DNA of 34,680 nucleotides from Chlamydiota bacterium (GTDB lineage Bacteria; Chlamydiota; Chlamydiia; Chlamydiales; RGXB01): NCBI GenBank assembly GCA_010031885.1, contig RGYU01000007.1, positions 1 to 34,680 of the forward strand, read 5' to 3'. Shown piece by piece: positions 25,538 to 32,916 of this stretch (position 1 is its first letter; each line of letters starts with the position of its first letter). The notes under the pieces were generated by a model. It saw only the letters and a program-made list of their open reading frames with translations, ran no database searches and was not told where the DNA came from. The position numbers and the translations under genes were made by a program.

Positions 25538-26632
25538 ATGAATACTACCCTTTTGAACCCAAATTTGGCAGAACCCTCCCCCTTGATTGATCTTTTTTCT
25601 TTGACTCAAAAAGAGTATGCCGATGAGGTATACAAGCGTTTCAATAAAGGAAAAGAGATTGCGTTGGAGATCTATTCCTCCTGGTTCAAAGAGGGGAGAA
25701 AGCCTGATTGTGCATCGGTGCTACCAACCGCTAAAACACTTTTTGAAAAAATTTTAGAAGCGACCGATTTTTCTATCCCATCCAGCTTTAAACAGCATGG
25801 ATCCAAGTGGATCCAAACATTTCCCGATGGTCTTCAAACAGAAAGTGTAGAGATTGCAATGGAATTTGGATACACCTTGTGTTTGTCGTCACAGGTAGGA
25901 TGCAAGATGGGTTGTGCTTTTTGTGAAACGGGTCGACTGGGCTTGATCCGCAATTTGTCGGTAAAAGAAATTGTGCTACAGCTTTTTTATGCAAAAAATT
26001 TACGTAAAGTCCCTATCCGCAATTTAGTATTTATGGGGATGGGGGAACCTTTTGACAATTACCAAGCGGTTAAACAGGCTATTGCCATTTTTACAGATCC
26101 GTATGGTTTTGGGCTGGGGCCAAGTAGAATTACCGTCTCTACAAGTGGTCTTGTCGATGTGTTAAGACAATTTACTAGCGAAGTGGATCCCCGTGTGAAA
26201 TTAGCGGTATCAATCAACGGTTCATCTAACCATGTACGCTCAAGAGTGATGCCGGTCAATCGTCGCTATGACATGGATGTGTTAAAAAGTGCCCTTCTCG
26301 ATTATCAAGCGAGCCATCCAAAAAGAACACTGCTTTTTGAATATGTACTGATTGAAAACGTGACAGATGATGTTCTTATGGCAGATGAGCTCGCAGCTTA
26401 TTGTACAGGGTTTACAGACCTTCGTATCAATCTAATTCCTTACAATCCGCAAAGTCGCACAAGATTTGTGACGCCGACCAAAGAGGCGATCCAAACCTTT
26501 ACCGATCGACTCAGAAGTCATGGGTACAGAGTCTATTTGAGGGGGACAAAAGGGGACAAAGAGATGGCCGCCTGTGGGCAGCTTGGGAATTTAGGATTGA
26601 GAAGTATCAAAATAAATTCTATGCTTGCCTAA
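25538..26632 (+). CDS. rlmN: 23S rRNA (A2503-C2) / tRNA (A37-C2) methyltransferase RlmN
   Basis: Radical SAM methyltransferase of 364 aa. The iron-sulphur cluster motif is Cys122-x3-Cys126-x2-Cys129 (VGCKMGCAFCETGRLGLIRNL). The two mechanistic cysteines of RlmN are present at matching places: Cys115, seven residues before the first cluster Cys, and Cys346 in AACGQL near the C-terminus. SAM-binding MGMGEP and the TVSTSG strand follow. RlmN methylates adenosine 2503 of 23S rRNA at C2. Cfr, the resistance paralogue at C8, shares these motifs; chromosomal location next to a tRNA and a hibernation factor favours RlmN. Weak ribosome site, ATG at 25538. Confidence 0.93.
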   Translation: MNTTLLNPNLAEPSPLIDLFSLTQKEYADEVYKRFNKGKEIALEIYSSWFKEGRKPDCASVLPTAKTLFEKILEATDFSIPSSFKQHGSKWIQTFPDGLQTESVEIAMEFGYTLCLSSQVGCKMGCAFCETGRLGLIRNLSVKEIVLQLFYAKNLRKVPIRNLVFMGMGEPFDNYQAVKQAIAIFTDPYGFGLGPSRITVSTSGLVDVLRQFTSEVDPRVKLAVSINGSSNHVRSRVMPVNRRYDMDVLKSALLDYQASHPKRTLLFEYVLIENVTDDVLMADELAAYCTGFTDLRINLIPYNPQSRTRFVTPTKEAIQTFTDRLRSHGYRVYLRGTKGDKEMAACGQLGNLGLRSIKINSMLA

Positions 26633-26650
26633 GAAAAGAGGGCTAACATA

Positions 26651-27244
26651 ATGGACCTACATCATACCGCGAGAGGAACTCTCGTACTTACAGACGCCAT
26701 TCGTCAATACGCAGAAGATAAGTTTCAAAAAGTACTCAATCATCACTCCTTTGGTATCCCAATCCAAAGGGCCTTTTTCACCTACGGTATCGAGCGATAC
26801 ATGCAAAAATTTACCATTTTGGTGTATGCATCACAGATTAAAGTGCGCGCAGAGGCCTCGACAAAAGATCTGTATGCGTCGATAGATGCTGCATTTTCCA
26901 TTTTGGAAGCTAAATTCAAAAAGTATCATGATTTGATGAAAGAGCATCACACCCGCTCAGGCAGTATAAAAAATCATGTCTATTTTGAAGATGAAACAGA
27001 GATCATCAATCGTGAAATTGAATCGGAAAATCATAAAGATATCAAAGAGGCGATGTTGCCACCTGTGACTCGCGCCTCTAAGCAGATCATGAAAACGCTC
27101 CTTTTGGAGGAGGCGATCATGAAAATGGAACTTTCTGATGAGCCTTGCATGATTTTTAAGGACGAGAGATCGCACAATTTGATGGCCCTTTACAAGCGCC
27201 ACAATGGGACATATGGAGTATCAGAGGTTGTTGAGCCTTCCTGA
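26651..27244 (+). CDS. hpf: Ribosome hibernation promoting factor, long form
   Basis: A 197-aa long-type HPF/RaiA protein. The N-terminal beta-alpha-beta domain (residues 1-100: DAIRQYAEDKFQKVLNH, KFTILVYASQIKVRAEASTKDLYASIDAAFSILEAKFKKY) binds the 30S decoding region. The C-terminal domain (about 150-197: AIMKMELSDEPCMIFKDE, NLMALYKRHNGTYGVSEV) mediates 70S or 100S dimerisation. A linker with many charged residues separates them. In Chlamydiae such a factor could matter in the elementary-body stage, but this is inference. It starts 18 nt after rlmN and overlaps the next gene, so is part of the rlmN run. Confidence 0.9.
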   Translation: MDLHHTARGTLVLTDAIRQYAEDKFQKVLNHHSFGIPIQRAFFTYGIERYMQKFTILVYASQIKVRAEASTKDLYASIDAAFSILEAKFKKYHDLMKEHHTRSGSIKNHVYFEDETEIINREIESENHKDIKEAMLPPVTRASKQIMKTLLLEEAIMKMELSDEPCMIFKDERSHNLMALYKRHNGTYGVSEVVEPS

Positions 27245-27638
27245 AGAAAGGGTACGACATCATCTGATGGGTCGCCTTATAAATGAACTCGATTTTCCGG
27301 CTAATTTGTTAGTCAAAGAGAGGGCTATTCATCAGCTGCCACACTTTACAACTGATGAATTACAATTGAATATACCTAAAGATCGTCGCATAGACTTGCT
27401 TGCATATACGTGGCAGGACGGTCTTTTAAAACCTTTGGTACTCTTTGAAGTCAAACACCATAAACCCGATCATAAGGCTTTTAGCCAAATTCTTGGTTAT
27501 AACCATTGGATCAAATCACCGTTTATAGCGTTTGTAAGCGACTGGCATGAGGGTCTATTCGCATACAATAAGGGTCGATTGGAGTCTTTGGGATCTTTAA
27601 AAAGTTATAAGGAATTATGTTGCTTTTTGAATCCCTAG
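27204..27638 (+). CDS. PD-(D/E)XK nuclease-fold protein (HsdR N-terminal-like)
   Basis: A 144-aa single-domain protein resembling the N-terminal nuclease domain of type I restriction HsdR subunits. The catalytic pattern is Asp64 in RRIDLLAY, Glu82-x-Lys84 in LVLFEVKHH, followed by QILGYNHWI, matching the conserved Gln/Tyr helix. No specificity or methylase gene is nearby, so a restriction system is unlikely. Stand-alone versions occur as housekeeping-type proteins in several phyla (established), function unknown. Starts at ATG 27204 or 27213; the first overlaps hpf by 41 nt, and neither has a strong ribosome site. Its stop overlaps the following gene by 22 nt, so translational coupling across this operon is likely. 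Confidence 0.82.
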   Translation: MGHMEYQRLLSLPEERVRHHLMGRLINELDFPANLLVKERAIHQLPHFTTDELQLNIPKDRRIDLLAYTWQDGLLKPLVLFEVKHHKPDHKAFSQILGYNHWIKSPFIAFVSDWHEGLFAYNKGRLESLGSLKSYKELCCFLNP

Positions 27639-28855
27639 AGAAAAAAGATCCTGTATTGGCTTTTCAACTCAGATGCACACATCAAAAAAAAGAGGTCCTT
27701 TTTTTAGATCCTGTAAAGTCTGATAAGGAACTTTTAATTTTTGATGGGATCGAGTGGCTTTATTCTCATGAGGCCAATAGGGGCCGGTCGATTATTTTCA
27801 TTGAGGAGGATTTAGAGAAAATTCGCGCTGTTTTAGACGATCCCAGATTACTGGATTTGGTGCAAGATGAGCAGGCTGCGATAGTCCATCGTGGAGTATT
27901 CCCGTTTCCGATTGGGGGTAAAGTGTTTGAGACTTTTGGCCATAGTTACTCTAAACTTTTTATGAAATTTGTTCAGGAGGTGATCTGCTTTGACGCACTC
28001 TATGCAGAAGGATTGGATAGGGGGTTATCCCACTTTAAAAATGTATTTGATTCCCTTTTAACTTTGCCAAAAGTTTTTTTGTTGTCGACTTTGAAAGGGG
28101 ATTTCTGTAGGCCCTGGCTGATTGTAGGTGGTGCAGAATTGAGCGATGAAGAAAATCTTTTTGTCCAACAAGCACAACACACGCACTGGATTTGTTCCTC
28201 GGGTTCAGCTACAAAAAAACTTTTAAGGAGGGGAATTCGGCCCGACTTTGCAACTTTTGTCGACCCAGATCCTAACTTGGAGAATTACGTACAGAATGAT
28301 ATACCGACTTTTTTTCAATTACGGGGAAAAACAGATTACTTAAAAAGGCTCAAGGGACCTCTCATTTGGGCGGGGGAAAATGGGCTTTATCCTTTAGAAA
28401 AAAGTTTGTGTGAAATTGCTGGACTAGATGAACAGATTTTGGAGGGTGGCTATGATAGTTTTAACATCGCCGTCGTGATCGCAACCTATTTTAAAGCACA
28501 AACTATCGAATCAATAGGCTTTTCTAGCGGAAGAAAGACCATGAATGATCTTCTTAGCCGCGTTCATTTAAAAAATTATGATGTAATCCCTCACCGGTTA
28601 AGTTTTGATCCTAAAAGAATTGTTAAAAATTGGTCTGGAAAACAGGTTGCGTTAGACCATGGTGCTGTATTGGCATTTTGCCAAAAAATAGTCGGTGCAG
28701 AGGATCAGATTGATTATGAACGATTGGGGCTTATCGACGGATATTTGAAAAAGATCCATTTTTTTGTTGGCAAGGAAGATGTTGATCTATCTGTACTGGT
28801 GAATATGGTTGAAAAGCTTTTGGTTCAGCATAAACAATTTAAAGAGAAAAAGTAG
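27617..28855 (+). CDS. MptE-like (DUF115, 6-hydroxymethylpterin pyrophosphokinase-like) protein
   Basis: A 412-aa protein with a central region (about residues 165-240: RPWLIVGGAELSDEE, HWICSSGSATKKLLRRGIRPDF, FVDPDPNLENYV) typical of the DUF115/MptE family. This fold uses a nucleotide-diphosphate-type donor; bacterial members include the Maf motility-associated glycosylation factors, and archaeal MptE makes a pterin pyrophosphate. Here no flagellar or pterin gene is near, so the substrate cannot be named. About 130 N-terminal residues are of unknown type. Start ATG at 27617 has AAGGA 5 nt upstream and overlaps the PD-(D/E)XK gene. Last gene of the rlmN operon. The following 149 nt hold a short inverted repeat, no gene. 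Confidence 0.8.
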   Translation: MLLFESLEKKDPVLAFQLRCTHQKKEVLFLDPVKSDKELLIFDGIEWLYSHEANRGRSIIFIEEDLEKIRAVLDDPRLLDLVQDEQAAIVHRGVFPFPIGGKVFETFGHSYSKLFMKFVQEVICFDALYAEGLDRGLSHFKNVFDSLLTLPKVFLLSTLKGDFCRPWLIVGGAELSDEENLFVQQAQHTHWICSSGSATKKLLRRGIRPDFATFVDPDPNLENYVQNDIPTFFQLRGKTDYLKRLKGPLIWAGENGLYPLEKSLCEIAGLDEQILEGGYDSFNIAVVIATYFKAQTIESIGFSSGRKTMNDLLSRVHLKNYDVIPHRLSFDPKRIVKNWSGKQVALDHGAVLAFCQKIVGAEDQIDYERLGLIDGYLKKIHFFVGKEDVDLSVLVNMVEKLLVQHKQFKEKK

Positions 28856-28975
28856 AGAGATTAGAAGGAAGCGTAAAGTCGCTGGTCAAATGTACTACCA
28901 AGGTATCAGGTCCCCTAACCTGTGGACACTACAGTAGAATTTTCTTATGCGCCTAAAAATCTCTCTAATTTTTTG

Positions 28976-28981
28976 TATAAT
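28976..28981 (+). promoter_or_regulatory. Perfect -10 hexamer before the lipoprotein gene
   Basis: TATAAT stands 24 nt before the lipoprotein ATG; no good -35 at the right spacing. A 22-codon hydrophobic frame (28947-29015) overlaps it and is probably fortuitous. Confidence 0.3.
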
Positions 28982-29004
28982 AAATTTTATTATTTTGATC
29001 AAGT

Positions 29005-29616
29005 ATGCGCTTTAATTGTCTTATTATTAGTTTTTTAATGGGGTGTGGTGACTTCCATAAGCCCCCAAGCGAGGCAAAATCGGCTATAAAAAAAGAGGTT
29101 TTTGACCCCCAAAAGAGTGTCTATCGCCCCATGATTGAGGAGCCTAGGTACGTAGGGGGTGGGGTGCTCCATTTATTTCAGGAGGGGGTAGATCCAGATT
29201 ATTGGGATATTCCGAAGAGTGCGTTTCAGTGTCGTGGCTCTAAAATGAATTCAGTAAAAAAAATAGCGGGTAAAGAAGTTGAAGATTGCTGTGGTATGCA
29301 TGAAGAGACAGACCCGATAGATCCTCTAATCCTAGAATTTTTAAACCGTTTTCAAAATACCTATCAAAAACGGCTAACCGTTTTAATAGGATGGCGCTGT
29401 CCTAAACATGAGGCCTATATTGAGTCTAAGGAAAGTTACCAAGCCAAAAATAAAACCGTAGTAAAATTAGAGGGGGTTAATCGCGAAGAGCTAAAGTTTA
29501 TGTTGGAAAAGATCCTTTTGCCCAATGAGCGTTTAGAAATTTACACAACAGGATTTTCACTTGATGACAAGGATCTATGGGGGGAAAGTCAGAGTGTATT
29601 GGTGGCATACCGTTAA
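29005..29616 (+). CDS. Putative lipoprotein, peptidase M15-like motif
   Basis: A 203-aa protein with a short signal peptide and lipobox FLMGC (Cys14), then a Pro/charged linker. Residues around 125-138 read VLIGWRCPKHEAY, which resembles the SGYRCpkHN motif of the VanY/peptidase M15 and DUF882 group; the second metal-ligand segment of active peptidases is not evident, so activity is doubtful. Four Cys (76, 95, 96, 132) in the mature part could form disulphides, common in chlamydial envelope proteins. Weak ribosome site. Convergent with the HAD gene, only 1 nt between stops. Hypothetical function: envelope-associated. Confidence 0.72.
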   Translation: MRFNCLIISFLMGCGDFHKPPSEAKSAIKKEVFDPQKSVYRPMIEEPRYVGGGVLHLFQEGVDPDYWDIPKSAFQCRGSKMNSVKKIAGKEVEDCCGMHEETDPIDPLILEFLNRFQNTYQKRLTVLIGWRCPKHEAYIESKESYQAKNKTVVKLEGVNREELKFMLEKILLPNERLEIYTTGFSLDDKDLWGESQSVLVAYR

Positions 29617-29617
29617 A

Positions 29618-30292
29618 TTAATTTAAGGGTAGCAGCTCTTTAAAAGAGCTTACCGAAAATTGTAGGGGATCTACTTTTGCCACTTTTTTATAGTGTTCAG
29701 TCGCAATAAGGACAACATTTGCACCAGCATGTATTCCCGATTGTACCCCTTTCAAAGAATCTTCAAATACAAGCGCTTCAGTTGCAGAATGCCCCATCTG
29801 TTTCAAGGCTAGATTATAACCTGCAGGGTCTGGTTTTGGGTGTTTGAATTCGTCTATGGTGATGATGTGTTGGAAGAACTGACCAAAATTTAGGTGGGTA
29901 TAGCCTGCAACATGTCGTCTTGGGGAATTAGTCACTATTGCCATAGCCTTATGGTGCTTGTTGAGCCAGTCAAGCATTTCAAGGGCACCCGGCATCCAGG
30001 AGGGTGGGCGCTCCATAAGAAGTTGTTCAAAGACTCCGATTTTTTTTTGCCTTAGGAGCTCGGGGTCTGAAAATTGGTGCTCAAGTCCCGGGCAAGCTAG
30101 GAAAATTTGTTTGAAAAGGTGGGGTCTTGAAAGTAAAGCGTGGCTAAGGTAGGTGTCGAAATCCCAATCCAGCTTAAATCCATGGTTTTCAAGTGTTAGC
30201 ATCCAGGCATGGTGATGAAGTGGCTCTGTATCAATAAGAGTACCGTCTAGATCGAATAAATAGGCATTAAATTCTAATAGGTTCTTTTTCAC
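29618..30292 (-). CDS. HAD-superfamily phosphatase (beta-phosphoglucomutase-like)
   Basis: A HAD hydrolase of 224 aa, subfamily IA. Motif I is YLFDLDGTLIDTEPLHH with nucleophile Asp14 and Asp16; a helical cap follows; motif II is IVTNSPRR; motif III/IV has KHPKPDPAGY and VFEDSLKGVQSG, with the late aspartate pair. The pattern DTEPLHHHAW is that of beta-phosphoglucomutase/YniC-type sugar-phosphate phosphatases rather than of strict phosphoglycolate phosphatases. Substrate is open. From memory the Chlamydia neighbour of truA is a HAD phosphatase, so this may be its counterpart, now separated from truA by 2.6 kb. Confidence 0.9.
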   Translation of the reverse strand: MKKNLLEFNAYLFDLDGTLIDTEPLHHHAWMLTLENHGFKLDWDFDTYLSHALLSRPHLFKQIFLACPGLEHQFSDPELLRQKKIGVFEQLLMERPPSWMPGALEMLDWLNKHHKAMAIVTNSPRRHVAGYTHLNFGQFFQHIITIDEFKHPKPDPAGYNLALKQMGHSATEALVFEDSLKGVQSGIHAGANVVLIATEHYKKVAKVDPLQFSVSSFKELLPLN

Positions 30293-30375
30293 GTACTTAA
30301 AGAAGATTGCAAAACATTTTTATGACTTTAATGATGCCGTTAATCTATAATTTTGTCTAACAAAAAGGAATAAAG

Positions 30376-30858
30376 ATGCTAACGGTATCTATAAAAAAAT
30401 TACTAGTAGTTTTGGGGCTGAGCCCCATGGCCGGCTTTCTCTTCGTTCCGACAGACTCGGTGCGAGTGGAACAGGTTTTTACGGTAAATGCAGATGAAGC
30501 CCGTTCAGAAAACGAACTATCGACACTAGAGCAACGGTTTTTAACTCAATCCAGTTTTGACAGCGAAAAAATCAATGAGGCAATTAAAATTCGTCTGATG
30601 GAAAGCGGTTCAATGGCCCCTATGAAAGGGAATCTGGATGCGATGTTGATCCTTTGGGATGCAGGTGTAAGAGATCCTAACGTCTTCGTAGCTGCTCTTC
30701 TCAAAGATACCACGATTGATCAAACTGTTGTTGTTCATTTGTATGGACCTGAGGTAAGTGCACTGCTCAACGAAATGAGTACCAACGACCAAACAACAAT
30801 TTCTGAAAATGCAAAAATGATCCTCGATGCTTTCCAAGCAGCAGATGAATCTAAATAA
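30376..30858 (+). CDS. Exported protein with degenerate RelA/SpoT-type HD domain
   Basis: A 160-aa protein with an N-terminal signal or anchor (residues 7-25, KKLLVVLGLSPMAGFLFVP). The C-terminal part (about 85-138: LDAMLILWDAGVRDPNVFVAAL then LLKDTTIDQTVVVHLYGPEVSALL) follows the layout of the HD domain in RelA/SpoT hydrolases, where the pattern is A-LHD-EDT-FG-VA. Here the conserved His-Asp is LKD, so the metal-binding His is absent and hydrolysis is unlikely. I infer a non-enzymatic, exported HD-fold derivative; the similarity is weak. ATG at 30376 has AGGA 7 nt upstream and TATAAT at 30346-30351. It ends against a bidirectional hairpin. Confidence 0.75.
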   Translation: MLTVSIKKLLVVLGLSPMAGFLFVPTDSVRVEQVFTVNADEARSENELSTLEQRFLTQSSFDSEKINEAIKIRLMESGSMAPMKGNLDAMLILWDAGVRDPNVFVAALLKDTTIDQTVVVHLYGPEVSALLNEMSTNDQTTISENAKMILDAFQAADESK

Positions 30859-30913
30859 GCTGAATAAAACTACCCTATTTTTATAAACCGTCCCCTGGAA
30901 AGGATAGCCTATA

Positions 30914-30944
30914 AAAAAAGAGGCCTTTAAAAGGCCTCTTTTTT
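30914..30944. terminator. Bidirectional terminator
   Basis: GAGGCCTT (30920-30927) pairs with AAGGCCTC (30931-30938), flanked by AAAAAA and TTTTTT, between the convergent HD-like gene and tRNA-Leu(CAA). Confidence 0.9.
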
Positions 30945-30947
30945 ATT

Positions 30948-31030
30948 TGCCGATGACCGGACTCGAACCAGCACCTAGTCGCCTAGAGTAGATTTTGAGT
31001 CTACCGCGTCTACCATTCCACCACATCGGC
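30948..31030 (-). tRNA. tRNA-Leu (anticodon CAA)
   Basis: An 83-nt class II tRNA on the minus strand: acceptor GCCGATG/CATCGGC, anticodon stem GTAGA/TCTAC with loop CTCAAAA giving CAA (reads TTG), long variable arm, T loop TTCGAGT, discriminator A. It ends 4 nt from the terminator hairpin. Confidence 0.95.
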
Positions 31031-31120
31031 AAGGGAATTTACTTGCAAGAGTTTAAGTGATCTGCATATATCGTTGCAAGACAAAATCCATAGGTGTCTA
31101 AAATGGATCAAAAATGGTTT

Positions 31121-31148
31121 TTGAAAATTCTTTGGTGTGAAATAATTT
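31121..31148 (+). promoter_or_regulatory. Candidate promoter of the GT2 gene
   Basis: TTGAAA (31121-31126), 16-nt spacer, TAATTT (31143-31148), 23 nt before the ATG. The region is very AT-rich so chance matches are likely. Confidence 0.35.
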
Positions 31149-31171
31149 AAAATTTTACACATTAGATCAAT

Positions 31172-31987
31172 ATGAAACTATTTTTGACAATTTTGTTCAG
31201 TCTCATTCCATTTTCCTCTAGGGCTGATTCTACCTCTTTTGTGATCTTGATTCTGTCGTATAATAATGAAAAGTGGGTGAAACAGAATATTTTTAGTGCT
31301 TTGAATCAAGAGTACTCAAATTATCGAATCCTCTACGTCAACGATGCCTCAACCGACAAAACTCTAGCTGTATTGAATGAGTTGTTGGAAAACCACCCAA
31401 AAAAAGATTTTGTAAATATATACACTAATTTTGAAAATAAAGGACCTGCAAGCAATTTTTATCATTACATCCACCATTATATTCAAGATAACGAGGTCAT
31501 AGTCAATCTTGACGGAGATGATCAACTTGCCCACTCGCAAGTTTTAAATGATCTAGATGAGATCTACTCTAATCCTCTAAAAGATATCTGGATTACGTAT
31601 GGCCAGTATCAATTTCAGTCAAGCGGTCAAATAGGATCATGTGTCAAAAAACCCTATCTTTTTGAAAAAGCAGAACCTTTGAGTTTTGGCTACAGAAAAG
31701 AAGAGTTTCGCTTTTCTCATCTAAGAACTTTCAAGGGATGGTTGTTCAAACAAATAAGAAAAAAAGATCTTTTGATGGGGAAAGATTTTGTGAGCATGGC
31801 AGCAGATGTTGCTATTAATTGGCCTATGATAGAGATGGCCTCCAACGGACATTTTGAGTTTATAGATAAAATTATGTACATCTACAATGACATGAACGTT
31901 TTGAATGAACATCGCAGATCCATAAAGTCACAGACTGATGTTCATGGGTATATTGCACGAAAACCCGCCTACATTCCCTTAGATTGA
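31172..31987 (+). CDS. Family 2 glycosyltransferase with N-terminal signal peptide
   Basis: A 271-aa GT-A fold glycosyltransferase of family GT2. The GT2 start SFVILILSYNNEKWVKQNIFSA (about residues 22-43), NDASTDKT (57-64) and the metal-binding LDGDDQ (113-118, DxD at 114-116) are intact. Preceding these is MKLFLTILFSLIPFSSRAD, a textbook signal peptide with possible cleavage at SRA-D. GT2 enzymes normally act in the cytoplasm with nucleotide sugars, so an export signal is unusual. The second half (GWLFKQIRKKDL, AADVAINWPMIEMA) is typical acceptor-side GT2 sequence. Looks more AT-rich than flanking housekeeping genes by eye, with no clear ribosome site. Convergent with the fucosyltransferase, 3' ends overlapping by 19 nt. 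Possible host- or inclusion-directed enzyme; this is inference. Confidence 0.9.
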   Translation: MKLFLTILFSLIPFSSRADSTSFVILILSYNNEKWVKQNIFSALNQEYSNYRILYVNDASTDKTLAVLNELLENHPKKDFVNIYTNFENKGPASNFYHYIHHYIQDNEVIVNLDGDDQLAHSQVLNDLDEIYSNPLKDIWITYGQYQFQSSGQIGSCVKKPYLFEKAEPLSFGYRKEEFRFSHLRTFKGWLFKQIRKKDLLMGKDFVSMAADVAINWPMIEMASNGHFEFIDKIMYIYNDMNVLNEHRRSIKSQTDVHGYIARKPAYIPLD

Positions 31988-32877
31988 TTACACTCTACCC
32001 TTGTAGTCAATAGTCTTTTTGGCGCAATCCTTCTTTTTACCTCGAGCCAGCCTAATGGGAGAAGATCTTTTGTATTCCAGGGGTAATTACAACCAAACCA
32101 TCGTTGCGTGTCAGGGGCGATGACAATTTTATCAGGATTTTGATTTAAATAGGCCCCCCACCAGGAAAAAGAAGAGTTAGAGATGATTTGGTGTTTACAA
32201 AAACTCATTAGATAGAGATCTAAATAGTGAGGGTTTTTTGAGATAAAAACCAAATTTTTATCGGGACAAAGCTTGGTTAGGGCTTTTTTTGCAATCTCGA
32301 TTTGGTCAGAAAAGATTACAAAAAGGCTGTCGGGGTCAAATGAATTCATTGCGTGTAAAATATAATCCCACTTTACAAAAGGGTGAAATTCGGGGAAAGT
32401 GTCCTTGTACATTCTGACATGAACCGCAACACTTTTATTGTGGCTCATAATGTCCTGGTAAAGGTGTTTTAAGTCGGCAAGAATCCTATCCGATGGACGA
32501 AAGAGATGAAGAATTTCAGCTCTATATCCTTCAAAAAATTTTTCAGATTGAAAGAATCCCTCCAGGCTCATGTTTCCCCAAAAGGGGATGGGTTTAAAGT
32601 GGAACTCCTCTTGGACATAGTGGAAAGATTGACTAGGTAATGTACGCGTGTCTAGTCTAAAAAAAACATGACGATAATTAGTCTCTATTGCGTACTGTTT
32701 TTTGTGTATCAGGTCCGGAAATACCGGCAGAGCCCTATTTTTTAGTGCATGGGCAACAGTAGTGGCAATTTGAAACATTTGATTACCTAACTGTCCTGCT
32801 AACTTTCCCTCTACAAATGAGGGCTCATGAGTCCATAAAAAGAGAGGAAACACAAATAAAAGAAAAAAAACGTTCAT
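31969..32877 (-). CDS. GT11 alpha-1,2-fucosyltransferase-like protein with N-terminal signal/anchor
   Basis: A 302-aa glycosyltransferase of family GT11. Diagnostic motifs: AGQLGNQMFQIA (27-38), LEGFFQSEKFF (105-115), HVRMYKD (153-159, corresponding to the H-x-R-R/G-D donor motif but with Met/Tyr in place of RG), and SNSSFSWWGAYL (233-244). The N-terminus MNVFFLLFVFPLFLWTH is a strongly hydrophobic segment without a basic start, so it could be a signal peptide or uncleaved anchor, giving a type II-like topology as in eukaryotic Golgi fucosyltransferases. Function would be transfer of L-fucose from GDP-fucose to galactose of a glycan. No GDP-fucose synthesis genes are seen here. Leftward after truA by 39 nt, so it may be read from the ispD-truA transcript. 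Confidence 0.9.
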   Translation of the reverse strand: MNVFFLLFVFPLFLWTHEPSFVEGKLAGQLGNQMFQIATTVAHALKNRALPVFPDLIHKKQYAIETNYRHVFFRLDTRTLPSQSFHYVQEEFHFKPIPFWGNMSLEGFFQSEKFFEGYRAEILHLFRPSDRILADLKHLYQDIMSHNKSVAVHVRMYKDTFPEFHPFVKWDYILHAMNSFDPDSLFVIFSDQIEIAKKALTKLCPDKNLVFISKNPHYLDLYLMSFCKHQIISNSSFSWWGAYLNQNPDKIVIAPDTQRWFGCNYPWNTKDLLPLGWLEVKRRIAPKRLLTTRVECNQSKGM

Positions 32878-32916
32878 GCAATTTTAAGTTTTTATTTAGT
32901 ATGACGATCTATTGTT

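Noticed and set aside
27204-27638. Remnant of a type I restriction system
   Set aside because: Only the nuclease-like domain is present, with no helicase part, HsdM or HsdS in the neighbourhood; stand-alone versions are common.
28947-29015. 22-codon hydrophobic leader peptide before the lipoprotein
   Set aside because: It overlaps the -10 hexamer and the lipoprotein start; hydrophobic short frames arise easily in T-rich sequence.
30948-31030. tRNA-Leu(CAA) as an integration site for the glycosyltransferase pair
   Set aside because: No direct repeat of the tRNA 3' end and no integrase were seen, and the tRNA 3' end faces away from the glycosyltransferases.
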